64,000 bases of DNA from Proteobacteria bacterium 005FR1 (GTDB lineage Bacteria; Pseudomonadota; Gammaproteobacteria; Pseudomonadales; Cellvibrionaceae): contig WACF01000001.1 in assembly GCA_026192395.1 (NCBI GenBank), positions 1,201,637 through 1,265,636 of the forward strand. Direction: 5' to 3'. The translations under genes and the position numbers were made by a program. Below the pieces are notes generated by a model. The model was given only the letters and a program-made list of their open reading frames with translations, had not been told where the DNA came from and made no database searches. This document shows positions 28,426-37,116 of this stretch, piece by piece; positions within the stretch are counted from its first letter, which is position 1; each line of letters starts with the position of its first letter.

Positions 28426-28833
28426 CTATTCCTGCGAGGCCGCATTGCCGAGCCGCTCAAATTCGCTCGCAAGCGAGTCCCTTTCTCCTTCGAGCTGGAT
28501 AATTCGGCTGGCGCTGTCCGGATGGTCGGCCAGCCACTGTGCAATATCGGCTTCTTGTTCCATTTCGTATTCGTAGAACGTCTGCACGGTAAAGCCATAG
28601 CTGGCGAGGCTCTCGTCCATCGCCGCAAAGCCGGGGCTTCCCACCAGTTCATAGGCGTCCTGGTCGCTGAGCGAACCCTGTTGCATGAAGTCGACGGCGG
28701 TACGAAGGTTCTGGACCTGAACTTCAAGCAATGCGGTTCGCGCTGCTACGAAGTTCCCCACTTCGGTTTCCCCGGCCAGAACCGTCCAGCCAAGTGAAAG
28801 ATTGAGGAGCAGAATTAGGTTCAAGGCTTTCAT
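28426..28833 (-). CDS. Small exported helical protein before RHS
   Basis: The 135-aa protein has a signal peptide (MKALNLILLLNLSLGWTVLA) and then an acidic, mainly helical mature part rich in Glu, Asp and Gln (VGNFVAARTALLEVQVQNLR, EMEQEADIAQWLADHP). It contains no cysteine. No family is recognised. It lies 15 bp upstream of the RHS gene and 11 bp downstream of the PKD gene, so it is surely cotranscribed. A periplasmic chaperone or adaptor for the RHS shell is one possibility, inferred from position only. Confidence 0.72.
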   Translation of the reverse strand: MKALNLILLLNLSLGWTVLAGETEVGNFVAARTALLEVQVQNLRTAVDFMQQGSLSDQDAYELVGSPGFAAMDESLASYGFTVQTFYEYEMEQEADIAQWLADHPDSASRIIQLEGERDSLASEFERLGNAASQE

Positions 28834-28844
28834 CGGGCGCCCTC

Positions 28845-31421
28845 CTAGTATTGAATCCGTTGGCTGCGGAACCAGTACAGGCTGCGCTTGCCGTGCTCAT
28901 CGACCGAACGGATGCCGATCCGGTAGTCCCCCGGAGCGAGGAACTGGCCCTGGTTGTTCTTGCCGTCCCAGGTGACCTTTTGCGCGCCCGCGGGAAGGTT
29001 CTGGTAAACGCGGTTGGCTACATCCACGCCCTTTTCCATGTCCGCCACAACCAGTTCAGCCGTGCCGGCTTTGCTCAACTCAAGATTGATGGTCACCGGC
29101 TCACGGCGCGGGTCGGCGACCCAGGTGGAGTCCAACGTGAAGTTCTTGATGCGTGGGTTTTCCTTAACGAAGATGACGTTGCTCGGCAACGAGTAGCGCA
29201 CGATGCCGGGCATGAGCCGGTCGAGGTTGTTCGGGATCTTCTTGCCGGAGGGGTATTCCGCATTCCAGTAAAGACTGTACTGGCCCCGGCCCATTCGTTC
29301 GTGCTCCATCAGGGTCATGAGGCGAGCGCCGAAGGAAACCTGCCAGAAAAAGGTGACTTGCGCTGGATCGTCCACGGCATAGTCGATGCGCAGCGGTTGA
29401 TGTAATCGGTCGAAGCTTCGCGGGTTCGAGGTGGTACGACGGTAGTAACTGAGCGCCCCGCCGGTGCTGGTGCGCAGGTCGACTTCCCGCTGTTGGCCGT
29501 AGGTGGTATAGCCGAGCACCGCGTAGTAATCCCCTTCCGGGACTACCGCTCCGTTATCGTCAGTGGCGTCCCATTGCAAGCTGTAGCTGCCAGGGCCATG
29601 GTCCTCGGCTGCTTGCAGCAATTTGACGTGACCGCCCTCGGCGTTTTCGATCCATAGAGACAGATCGGTGCGCCACGGCAAGCTCAGGCTCATGGTGGCA
29701 ATTCCGCCCGCGTCGCTGTTGATGGTGTCGCTGCTGTTGGAAATACTCAGCGTAGGTTTGGCGCTGGATTCGGTGCGAATGGCCAGAGATGCCTGGGTGC
29801 TTAGACCAGTGGTCGTGGTGATACGAGCTGAGGGATAATAATTGTCCACGCCCTCGTAGGCGAAGCTTGCGCTGTCGGAAAGGCCGCTGCCACCCGCCGT
29901 CTCAAAGTCGCCGTCGCCGTTTAGGTCCCACTCCCAACTCACAACATCGCTGCCGTCGAACAACTCGGCCGTGGCCGTAAAGTTCACTGCCAGGGTCGGA
30001 CTTCCGGTCGTGGCACTGGCGACCAACGTAGCGACAGGATCAAGCGGGTTGTTGATGTCCACCGTTATTGCGCTGTTACTCACCAGAGTTTCGGATCCGA
30101 GGGTATCGACCACCCGAACCGTTGCCACGTATCGCCCTTCTTGGGAGTACTCTGTCTGAAAGGTCCAGTTGCCGCTGGTGCTTGCCGGGTTTACAGAATC
30201 ATCGTAGATCCCGTCACCATCGTAATCGATGCTGACTTCCTGAATGCCCTGCAGATCATCCGCGGCGACCGCGAAGGTGACGAGCAATGGTGCATGCCCA
30301 TTCGTGGCGCTGCTGGTCACTTGAACCGAAGGCGACTGGTTCTCAATGGCGATGGCTTTGGTAGCAGTAACCCTTTCGCCACCACTGGTGGTGATGGTGA
30401 GACTGGCTTCGAAGGTATCGCCTGGAACGCCGGCATAGGTTCGCACTTGCGGTGCGCCGAAGTTGTCGCTCCGGTCGATCGTGCCATCGCCCTCGAAGTC
30501 CCATTGATAGTTGGTGACGACGATGTTGTTGTTGCGGATGTTGGGGCTGAAGCGAACCGTCAAAGGCGAGGTGCCGCTGGTGGGATTGGCGATAATCGAG
30601 AGGGTCAGCTCATCCACCGCAGGCTTTACGTCGAGGGCAACCTGTTGTCGTGCCTGCAACCCCCCCGGATCCGTCGCAGTGACTGAGAACGTGTGCGGAC
30701 CTGCCTGCGCCGGCGACGGAGCCCACTGTATCAGCCCCTGTCCGACATCGATGGTCATACCTTCCGGGGCGTTCTCGAGACCGTATTGCAGTTGATCCTG
30801 GTCCGGATCGTGGCCGGTCACCTGATATTCGTACGGTGCGTGCACCTGTGAATTGGTAACTGGCTGGGAGTAGATGATCGGGGGGTTGTTGATAGGCAGG
30901 GCACCGCAGTTTTTTCCGCCTGCCGCAGATTCGAATCGATAGCCGTTGTCCACCACCGCACGCCTGGGTGCCAGGGGCACCCCGACAGTGGCGCTGCCGG
31001 AACACATGGCGCCGCGACTGTCAGTGGCTTTGAAGATGATCTGGTACTGGCGTCCGTCAGACTTGACCCAATCCCAGTCATCCCACGTAAAGAAAGCCGG
31101 CCGGCGATGAGCGCGGACTGAGGGCGCTGCAGTGCCCAGCCCGGCTGCATCTTCGCGGCCGAAAAAACGTCGCCAAATCTCGAGGGGCTCGTCCTGCAAA
31201 ACACACTGGGCTTCCAGTGTAATGGCATCGCCGTCCGGATCAGACAGGCCTTCAATGGCGACCATCGTCAATCGCGCATTGGGCGGCCAGAGCGTGTCGG
31301 GGCTAATTCTTGCCTGGCTGCAGTCGGGCGCTAGATTAAGGTTCTGACCCAGTGCAGCGCCACTGTATCCGGCCAGTGTCAAGACGCAGAATAGCAACCG
31401 CAATCGTTCCCTGTTGATCAT
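28845..31421 (-). CDS. Secreted PKD/cadherin-like and FlgD-Ig multidomain protein
   Basis: The 858-aa protein has a signal peptide (about 1-25), then an Ig-like region and a putative-Ig (He_PIG) module (DHDPDQDQLQYGLE-type, near 195-265). Three PKD-like domains follow with NYQWDFEGDGTID, SIDYDGDGIYDD and SWEWDLNGDGDFET (about 275-545). The C-terminal third has FlgD-Ig motifs (LQWDATDDNGAVVPEGDYY, VTWDGKNNQGQFLAPGDYRI). Acidic DxDxDG loops suggest calcium binding. It is probably a cell-surface or periplasmic scaffold. It is cotranscribed with the RHS gene and shares FlgD-Ig modules with the next upstream gene. Confidence 0.82.
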   Translation of the reverse strand: MINRERLRLLFCVLTLAGYSGAALGQNLNLAPDCSQARISPDTLWPPNARLTMVAIEGLSDPDGDAITLEAQCVLQDEPLEIWRRFFGREDAAGLGTAAPSVRAHRRPAFFTWDDWDWVKSDGRQYQIIFKATDSRGAMCSGSATVGVPLAPRRAVVDNGYRFESAAGGKNCGALPINNPPIIYSQPVTNSQVHAPYEYQVTGHDPDQDQLQYGLENAPEGMTIDVGQGLIQWAPSPAQAGPHTFSVTATDPGGLQARQQVALDVKPAVDELTLSIIANPTSGTSPLTVRFSPNIRNNNIVVTNYQWDFEGDGTIDRSDNFGAPQVRTYAGVPGDTFEASLTITTSGGERVTATKAIAIENQSPSVQVTSSATNGHAPLLVTFAVAADDLQGIQEVSIDYDGDGIYDDSVNPASTSGNWTFQTEYSQEGRYVATVRVVDTLGSETLVSNSAITVDINNPLDPVATLVASATTGSPTLAVNFTATAELFDGSDVVSWEWDLNGDGDFETAGGSGLSDSASFAYEGVDNYYPSARITTTTGLSTQASLAIRTESSAKPTLSISNSSDTINSDAGGIATMSLSLPWRTDLSLWIENAEGGHVKLLQAAEDHGPGSYSLQWDATDDNGAVVPEGDYYAVLGYTTYGQQREVDLRTSTGGALSYYRRTTSNPRSFDRLHQPLRIDYAVDDPAQVTFFWQVSFGARLMTLMEHERMGRGQYSLYWNAEYPSGKKIPNNLDRLMPGIVRYSLPSNVIFVKENPRIKNFTLDSTWVADPRREPVTINLELSKAGTAELVVADMEKGVDVANRVYQNLPAGAQKVTWDGKNNQGQFLAPGDYRIGIRSVDEHGKRSLYWFRSQRIQY

Positions 31422-31479
31422 GGCGTTCTTCCCTTGTGGTTCTCATTCTTTTTTTGGTGCTGCTGACTCGTTCCGTTTG

Positions 31480-32592
31480 TTACTGGTTCTTCAGGGTGAA
31501 CTCGATATTCCTGACGCCCACCTGCCCCCGATAGCCGGAAACATTTACCGTCAGAACGTGGCTCCCGGGCTCCAGACCATACTGCGCGGGCGACCACCGC
31601 CAATTGAAGGGAACAAAGCCCTGCTCCTCTTCTGCGATGAAGACGTTATCCACAAAGAAGGTAACTTCGTATCGCTCCTGATCCAGATAAGCTTCATCTT
31701 CCGGGTGTAGCTCGACGCGGGTAATCATTTCCTCAAAGCCGGTGACTTCCTTAGTGGGTTCGCGCGATTCGGGATCTGTGAGCGTCACAGCGATGCGCGG
31801 GCTCTTTTGCTGCGTCACGGGTGTGTTGAATTCCGGTCTGACGAGCTTGCCACTGCGCTCCAGGACGGCATTGGCGTAGTCCGCCTGGCGTAGGGGCCAC
31901 TGACGTTCTTGCCGGTAAAGCCGGTAGCTTTGTTGCTTGTTCCCGTAGGTTATTATCGTGTGTTCGGGAAGCTGATAGCCGATGATCAGGTAACCCACCT
32001 GCGGGTTCTCCGCGACCGCGATCAGCCCGTCCTTGTCACGGCCACTCCAGCGCTCAGCGTGGAAACCCCTGGTTCGCGGCTCCCAATCAACGACCGTGGC
32101 GAGCATGGGGCCATTCTTGATACCGGCGCGCACCAGAACCCGAGCCGGGACGGGCAATGTATAGCTGATTTCACCCTGTCTGACGTTCTTCTCAAAATGG
32201 TAAACTTCCTCACCGCCGCTATAGTCCCGCGCATCAATGCGCTGGGTTTTCCCGGACTTGTCCTCCACCACGAGCACCGGGTGGTAGGCCTCGTCTGGAA
32301 CAATGCGGTTTTCTTCGTCCCTTCCGTCCCATTGCACAACGGCCTCATCGTCGTTGATCGGCACGGACAAGCGACGAATCAGGTCATCATCTCCAGTGCG
32401 AATTTCGAGGCTGATATCAGCAACCTTCTCAATATCGGAAATCGACAACGGAATCTCGAAGACTTCGCTTCGCACAGGTGCAAAACTCGTCCTGGTGAAC
32501 GGCAGTATCCGAGCTGACTCGCCACCCTCGTTCCCGCCGGCTGCAGTGCCTCCCAGCAAGACCAAAGATAGCAACAACACACCTTTATTCAT
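31480..32592 (-). CDS. Secreted FlgD-Ig-like protein
   Basis: The 370-aa protein has a signal peptide (MNKGVLLLSLVLLGGTAAGG) and at least two FlgD-Ig-type beta modules, marked by VQWDGRDEENRIVPDEAYHP (about 88-107) and AERWSGRDKDGLIAVAENP (about 180-200). A C-terminal beta module (FVPFNWRWSPAQYGLEPGSH) follows. No catalytic residues are recognised. Its ATG overlaps the end of the TolB-like gene by eight bases, with AGGTAAG upstream. It probably partners the PKD protein at the envelope. Confidence 0.78.
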   Translation of the reverse strand: MNKGVLLLSLVLLGGTAAGGNEGGESARILPFTRTSFAPVRSEVFEIPLSISDIEKVADISLEIRTGDDDLIRRLSVPINDDEAVVQWDGRDEENRIVPDEAYHPVLVVEDKSGKTQRIDARDYSGGEEVYHFEKNVRQGEISYTLPVPARVLVRAGIKNGPMLATVVDWEPRTRGFHAERWSGRDKDGLIAVAENPQVGYLIIGYQLPEHTIITYGNKQQSYRLYRQERQWPLRQADYANAVLERSGKLVRPEFNTPVTQQKSPRIAVTLTDPESREPTKEVTGFEEMITRVELHPEDEAYLDQERYEVTFFVDNVFIAEEEQGFVPFNWRWSPAQYGLEPGSHVLTVNVSGYRGQVGVRNIEFTLKNQ

Positions 32593-33529
32593 TCGCGCTT
32601 ACCTCAAGGTAGCGAAGCTTTCTTATGTCGGATGGAAGCTCCACAGAAAACGGTTCAGATTCATTCACCGGCAGTCGCATCAGGCGACTGCCGCTCGCGT
32701 CCCGGCGAATGAAATAGAGGTCACCGTTACGCGCAATGCTTGGATGGCCGTCCGTGACCTGCCCCTTGGTGAGCCAAACCAAAGAACCCGTCTCTAGATC
32801 GATTCGCGCGAGGTGGTAATAACCATGGCGATTGGAGGAGATGTACCCACGGCCTGTCTGTTCATCCAGCGAATGCAGGTAGCTGGTAGCGTTGAGCTGA
32901 GTCAGTTGCTCTGCACGCCCGATCACACGGTCGAAACGCCACACGTCCTGCACAATGGGATCGCAGATACTTCGGCACGAGACGTGCGCGTAATAGATGA
33001 AGCGCTCCGTCGCCAGAGGATGAAACTGTGCCGAGCTCTGCCGGACGGGACGCTGGCCAGCTGGCTTGTTGCACCCTACCTTTTGCGTCGGAAATAGATC
33101 GCGAGAGTCGAGCAGCGCAATCGTGGTTTCGCGACTTTTGCCCTCGACCAGTTCCACCAACGCCAAACCACCAGCATGTGCCCGCAGTTGACTGTGCGTG
33201 GGTCGCTCGTGAGGACCGCAGTACGCAACTAAACGGCGCGACTCGTTTGCCAAATCGAAAGCGAGCAAATCACCGCTGTCATCTTTGTAGAAGACTGTTC
33301 GGGAGGCCGCCTGATAGCTGACCTCTACCGGGTTCGCCACCATCTCGATCTTGCGCCAGCTCCCTAGTCGCTCACCTTCCATCCTGGCGATGTAGGGGTA
33401 CCACGCGGAACCGTCATAACCCAAGATGAAAACGGATTCGCTCGACCGGCCGGCAAGCACCGGCCCCGAGCCGAATAAAAACAAGCACGTCAAAGCTGCC
33501 AACACGCTGCGAAGGCGAAGATACTTCAC
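32585..33529 (-). CDS. Exported TolB/WD40-like beta-propeller protein
   Basis: The 314-aa protein has a signal peptide (about 1-25, SVLAALTCLFLFGSGPVLAG). It contains repeated blade-like motifs such as RTVFYKDDSGDLLAFDLANE, YYHLARIDLETGSLVWLTKG and SIARNGDLYFIRRDASGSRL, as in TolB or PD40 propellers. The GTG start at 33529 overlaps the stop of the preceding gene (GTGA) and has GGAGA upstream. A longer frame to 33781 has no protein-like sequence. The role is unknown; propellers of this type bind partners in the periplasm. Confidence 0.8.
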   Translation of the reverse strand: MKYLRLRSVLAALTCLFLFGSGPVLAGRSSESVFILGYDGSAWYPYIARMEGERLGSWRKIEMVANPVEVSYQAASRTVFYKDDSGDLLAFDLANESRRLVAYCGPHERPTHSQLRAHAGGLALVELVEGKSRETTIALLDSRDLFPTQKVGCNKPAGQRPVRQSSAQFHPLATERFIYYAHVSCRSICDPIVQDVWRFDRVIGRAEQLTQLNATSYLHSLDEQTGRGYISSNRHGYYHLARIDLETGSLVWLTKGQVTDGHPSIARNGDLYFIRRDASGSRLMRLPVNESEPFSVELPSDIRKLRYLEVSANE

Positions 33530-34191
33530 GAGCTTGTCTCCGGGGATCCGCACGTGATGTATAGCCGTAGCCCGTACCACGCAGCCATGCAAACGAGAGC
33601 AAGCAGGAGAACAGCAACAAGCACCAGACCGGCTTGCGACTGAAACTCCGAGCCCACCGTCAAAGCGTGTGTGTACCCAAATACAATGGTCAGCCAATAA
33701 GCCCGGTGAATGAAAGCCAGCAGTCGACCGCGCCAAATCATCCGAAGAACGCCAGCAACGACGACCATCATCAGCATCCACAACGCAAACAGGCCGAATG
33801 TAAGCCGGGTGTGATAGTGGTCGTGCAAGTCAGGCAGCCAAAGGGCCCAGGCAACGCCGTTCTGGCGAAGGCTCGCTGCAGCGAAAAAGCTGAGGAAATG
33901 AGCAAGCACGAGCGCAAAGACGACGAAGCCCAGCCCATGGTGCCAGCTGCGCAGGCTAACTGGACTAACCAGTTGAAGCTCTCCTGCCAGCGCAAAGAGT
34001 AGCTGCCAAGTCAGCCCGATCAAAGCGAACGTCCCAAGCAGCTTCGAGAGCACATAAAGCAGCTGCCCCTCGGGCACGCCCTTAGCGAAGTACATGGACA
34101 GCGGACCGGTGTTGCTGTACCAAAGAGCGACCGCTACCAGGAAGCTCACCACCATCGCAGCCCATATTCCGAGTCGTTGAACGCACTTCAT
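33526..34191 (-). CDS. Ferric-reductase-like / cytochrome b-type membrane protein
   Basis: The 221-aa protein has six hydrophobic segments. Histidines are paired on two central helices (RSWHHGLGFVVFALVLAHF near 85, and IHRAYWLTIVFGYTHALTVG near 165), the pattern of b-heme ligands in the ferric reductase/MsrQ family. No flavin or NADPH domain is attached. It could pass electrons to a periplasmic partner. Its ATG overlaps the stop of the rhodanese gene, and its stop overlaps the TolB-like start, so it is tightly coupled. Confidence 0.8.
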   Translation of the reverse strand: MKCVQRLGIWAAMVVSFLVAVALWYSNTGPLSMYFAKGVPEGQLLYVLSKLLGTFALIGLTWQLLFALAGELQLVSPVSLRSWHHGLGFVVFALVLAHFLSFFAAASLRQNGVAWALWLPDLHDHYHTRLTFGLFALWMLMMVVVAGVLRMIWRGRLLAFIHRAYWLTIVFGYTHALTVGSEFQSQAGLVLVAVLLLALVCMAAWYGLRLYITCGSPETSS

Positions 34192-35204
34192 CAGCTTCCC
34201 CTCCCGATGCAGCGATCCGGCTCGGTGGCGCAGCGGAGTAAAGCTTCAGTTGCTTCCGGCTCGCTGGTCAGCTGCGGCCGCACCACGGGAAGGCCCGCCG
34301 CAATCCACCCCCTTAGGCCGCTGGGGCTTAGGGTCGCCACCTGAGAGAGCCCTTTCTTTTTCATGGCCTTGGCCACTTCGAAACCGCGAAAGTCCTTCAC
34401 GCAATAGGGCACAACCAAGTCGGCCCCAGCAAAGCTGGCAACCGTTTCCGAGGTAACATCACGCAGGCGCAGCACGCGGGCGCCGGGCAGGTGGACTTCG
34501 TCGTACTCCTCAACTTCCCGGGTATCCACAAAAACAACCCGCTTGCCCAGACCGATTTGCCGAAGGATTTCACGCTGGTCCATAGCCCGAACAAAAGCAT
34601 TATCGTCACCCGCCGAAAGGCCGGGACATTGCTGCGTTATATCGAGGGATCGCTGGAATTGCTGAAGGGTTATGTCGGGATTTTTGGCCACTCGCACGAA
34701 TCGATCGAACAGTGCGAGGTAGCAGTCCACGGGTACCTGGTCCCGGTCGTAACGAGCCTGCAACTGTCGATAAATGGCTTCGAACCAGGCCGAGTGGGGA
34801 TGCAAAGGTGCCTCCCAGATATTTACCTCGATGTCCTGAATCAGTGAATCTACATAACGGATGCTTACGGCATCTAACTGGAAACGACGGGCGAGCCGTC
34901 GAAACATGGACTCGCGGCCTTGCCGGCTTATCGAAGCCTCGGGTACGCCAAAGGGCGTTAAATCGGGAGGAATATCAGAGTTGGGAGGCAGCAGCAGAAA
35001 GTATGCGTCGGGAGAGAAGTGGCGCTTGATCAGCCATACCGTGGCCCACTTGTCCGGCTCCACCCCTTGCCAGGTGGCGAAGCCCGCTTCCGCCCTAAGC
35101 GGCTCAGGCGGTTCCGCGGCATCGGTCGTGTCGGAAGCCAGCGCAATCAGCGCTGCAACCAGTGCCACCGTCACTGGTGAAAAAGAGCGTGCCCTGCCCC
35201 ACAT
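34191..35204 (-). CDS. Exported ChrB-like/rhodanese fusion protein
   Basis: The 337-aa protein has a signal-like N-terminus (about 8-30). A ChrB-type domain follows (WQGVEPDKWATVWLIKRHFS, about 45-190), then a rhodanese domain (about 220-320) with VDTREVEEYDEVHLPGARVL and active-site loop YCVKDFRGFEV carrying the catalytic Cys. ChrB proteins are usually cytosolic chromate sensors, so an exported ChrB-rhodanese fusion is unusual. It may handle sulfur or oxidant chemistry with the adjacent heme protein. It is first in the nine-gene run, with AGGGA before the ATG. Confidence 0.8.
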   Translation of the reverse strand: MWGRARSFSPVTVALVAALIALASDTTDAAEPPEPLRAEAGFATWQGVEPDKWATVWLIKRHFSPDAYFLLLPPNSDIPPDLTPFGVPEASISRQGRESMFRRLARRFQLDAVSIRYVDSLIQDIEVNIWEAPLHPHSAWFEAIYRQLQARYDRDQVPVDCYLALFDRFVRVAKNPDITLQQFQRSLDITQQCPGLSAGDDNAFVRAMDQREILRQIGLGKRVVFVDTREVEEYDEVHLPGARVLRLRDVTSETVASFAGADLVVPYCVKDFRGFEVAKAMKKKGLSQVATLSPSGLRGWIAAGLPVVRPQLTSEPEATEALLRCATEPDRCIGRGS

Positions 35205-35492
35205 GTAAATCGTCCCTTTTTATTATCTTGCTTGAAGTACTACAAGACCGGCGCGTCATGTTCCATGCGCGGAGCCAAAGGATAAACGCTGCGCCACATG
35301 CTTTTGAAATTATTCGATGCCAGGATGTGTAACAAATGCCAAAAGTCGTTCCAGTGTGAACGACATAACACAATCTACTCCGGGCAGAAGATGGGAGACA
35401 TCCAGAATTTAGCTGGGCGGCGCCCGGGATAAGCAGGAGGGAAATGCATCAGCCGCGCAGTACCACTTGCTGGAGTCGGTGAAGATTCTGCG
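35205..35492. other. Intergenic region upstream of the RHS operon
   Basis: This spacer lies between the VanZ-like gene and the operon head. It contains the inverted repeat annotated at 35345-35364 and an AT-rich stretch near the operon start. No gene is seen. Confidence 0.5.
35345..35364. promoter_or_regulatory. Candidate operator upstream of the RHS operon
   Basis: GTCGTTC-cagtgt-GAACGAC has perfect 7-bp arms around a 6-bp spacer, about 140 bp upstream of the first gene of the RHS run. The size and symmetry suit a dimeric regulator. No regulator gene lies nearby. Confidence 0.4.
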
Positions 35493-35939
35493 TCAACACC
35501 TGCGAGCCAAAACGATCTTCCGCCCCACTCGCCAAGCAATCCAGGCCAGAATGACACCGGCAAGGTTCGCCAGGGTGTCCTCCAGACTGTACACGCGGGA
35601 GCTCTGCAGAAGATCCTGAAGCCATTCGGCGATGCTCGCCAGCACGAAGGCAGTGGGCCAGAAGAGCGCTGCTGAAAGACGGAGAAGCGCGGTTCGCCCG
35701 CTCAGGCACAACGCCATAAAGCCGAGGGCATGGCCCACTTTATCTGAGATATCGAAGGGACGTGGCGGCGGATCGAGTCGGAAGATGAAATAAGCTACCG
35801 CCCCAAAGCATACGATGAAAACGCCCCAGGCTGTTGCCCTGCCCCACGGTCCATACGACGCCCCGGACCTCAAACCAGTTTCTCCAAACCCACTTCCAGC
35901 ACTCTCGATCCGCCTCGCTTGTTTACTGCCGACAAGCAT
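35493..35939 (-). CDS. VanZ-like family membrane protein
   Basis: The product is about 148 aa with four hydrophobic segments. It carries the VanZ-like pattern DKVGHALGFMALCLSGR (helix 2 start) and SRVYSLEDTLANLAGVILAW (last helix, with the conserved D-x-x-x-N). Proteins of this family are small membrane proteins of mostly unknown role. I use the ATG at 35939. A frame extending to 35987 is possible, and the true start is uncertain. Confidence 0.75.
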   Translation of the reverse strand: MLVGSKQARRIESAGSGFGETGLRSGASYGPWGRATAWGVFIVCFGAVAYFIFRLDPPPRPFDISDKVGHALGFMALCLSGRTALLRLSAALFWPTAFVLASIAEWLQDLLQSSRVYSLEDTLANLAGVILAWIAWRVGRKIVLARRC

Positions 35940-36046
35940 GGCACGGAATCCGAAACAATGCTCGGTCATCACACGCCAGTCGAACACCCACCCATTGGTC
36001 CAATCCGACTTGCCCGCCTGGCGACTGGCGACTCAGGACCAACTCG

Positions 36047-36694
36047 TTACATCAACCAACTACTCGCTCCATGCGCACTCTGTCCTGACGACGAGGGTGG
36101 CGATATAAACCCGCGCCGCGTCAAATAGCCAATCAGCTTTTCCGTGCACTCCCCCACCGGCGTCGTCGACGTATCCAGCCGCACTTCCGGCTGCTCGGGC
36201 GCCTCATACGGAGAATCGATGCCAGTGAAGTTCTTGATCTCCCCGGCGCGGGCCTTGCCGTACAAACCCTTGGCATCGCGTTGCTCGCAGGTGGCCAGCG
36301 GCGTGTCCATGTGCACTTCGATGAACTCCCCGTCCGCCATCAACTCCCGCACCAATTTACGATCGCTGGCAAAAGGCGATATGAAAGCGCTCAACACAAT
36401 CAGCCCCGCATCGGTAAACAGTTTACTCACTTCACCAATTCGCCGGATGTTCTCCACCCGATCCTCATTGCTGAAGCCAAGATCCTTGTTCAAACCGTGG
36501 CGAACGTTGTCGCCATCCAAAACGAAGGTGTGATAACCGCGCTGATGCAAGGCCATGTCCAGCGCATTGGCAATCGTCGACTTACCCGACCCACTCAGGC
36601 CGGTAAACCAGATCAGACAGGGGCGCTGTTGTTTACATGCCGCCCGCTCGGTGCGGGAGACGCGGTGGTGATGCCAGATGATGTTGGATGCCAC
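36047..36694 (-). CDS. cysC: Adenylylsulfate (APS) kinase
   Basis: This 215-aa cytosolic kinase phosphorylates APS to PAPS. It shows Walker A GLSGSGKST (near 33), DGDNVRHGLNKDLGFS, the phospho-site loop SAFISPFASDRKLVREL and YGKARAGEIKNFTGIDSPYE. The GTG start at 36694 has a strong AAGGAG site. It carries about 15 extra C-terminal residues. No cysD or cysN lies next to it. The neighbour is an SLC13-type permease, which would fit sulfate uptake. Confidence 0.95.
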   Translation of the reverse strand: MASNIIWHHHRVSRTERAACKQQRPCLIWFTGLSGSGKSTIANALDMALHQRGYHTFVLDGDNVRHGLNKDLGFSNEDRVENIRRIGEVSKLFTDAGLIVLSAFISPFASDRKLVRELMADGEFIEVHMDTPLATCEQRDAKGLYGKARAGEIKNFTGIDSPYEAPEQPEVRLDTSTTPVGECTEKLIGYLTRRGFISPPSSSGQSAHGASSWLM

Positions 36695-36963
36695 TGCGGA
36701 ATCTCCTTTTCCTTATCAGGTCCGCCTTCCTGACAGACCACTTCGGGTGGGATCAACTCGACAGCTGAGGAATGCAAGAAGCCCGCCGGGAGCTGGAGGG
36801 GATCGGGAAATGCGATCGCTGTCCGGCTAAGCGAAAGCGACTGGGAAGAGCGCCCGATGTCCACCTCTGCCGTTATTTGGAGCCGGTCTCCAGGCCTAGC
36901 TTCATCACCATCATCATTGCGGCGGCACTCGAATTGCCTCCCAGCCCGACTTACCACCGCCGC

Positions 36964-37099
36964 CATTCCGGCGCAGGCCGGAATCCACGATCGGAGCTGC
37001 GAGATCTGACGACTGGCCCAGCGTTGTAGCCACTATCTGCTACCCGGATGGCCCACCGCATTCTCGTTGTTCTGGATTCCGGCCTGCGCCGGAATGACG
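36964..37099. repeat. TCATTCCGGC-family inverted repeat pair
   Basis: GCCATTCCGGCGCAGGCCGG...AATCCACGA near 36962-36991 faces GATTCCGGCCTGCGCCGGAATGACG near 37075-37099. The pair lies between the permease stop and cysC. The rest of 36695-37116 shows no gene. Confidence 0.85.
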
Positions 37100-37116
37100 C
37101 AGGTGGGTACCCCGAC

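Noticed and set aside
33530-33781. N-terminal extension of the TolB-like protein
   Set aside because: The 84 extra residues overlap the ferric-reductase-like gene in another frame and would hide the signal peptide. The GTG at 33529 has a ribosome-binding site.
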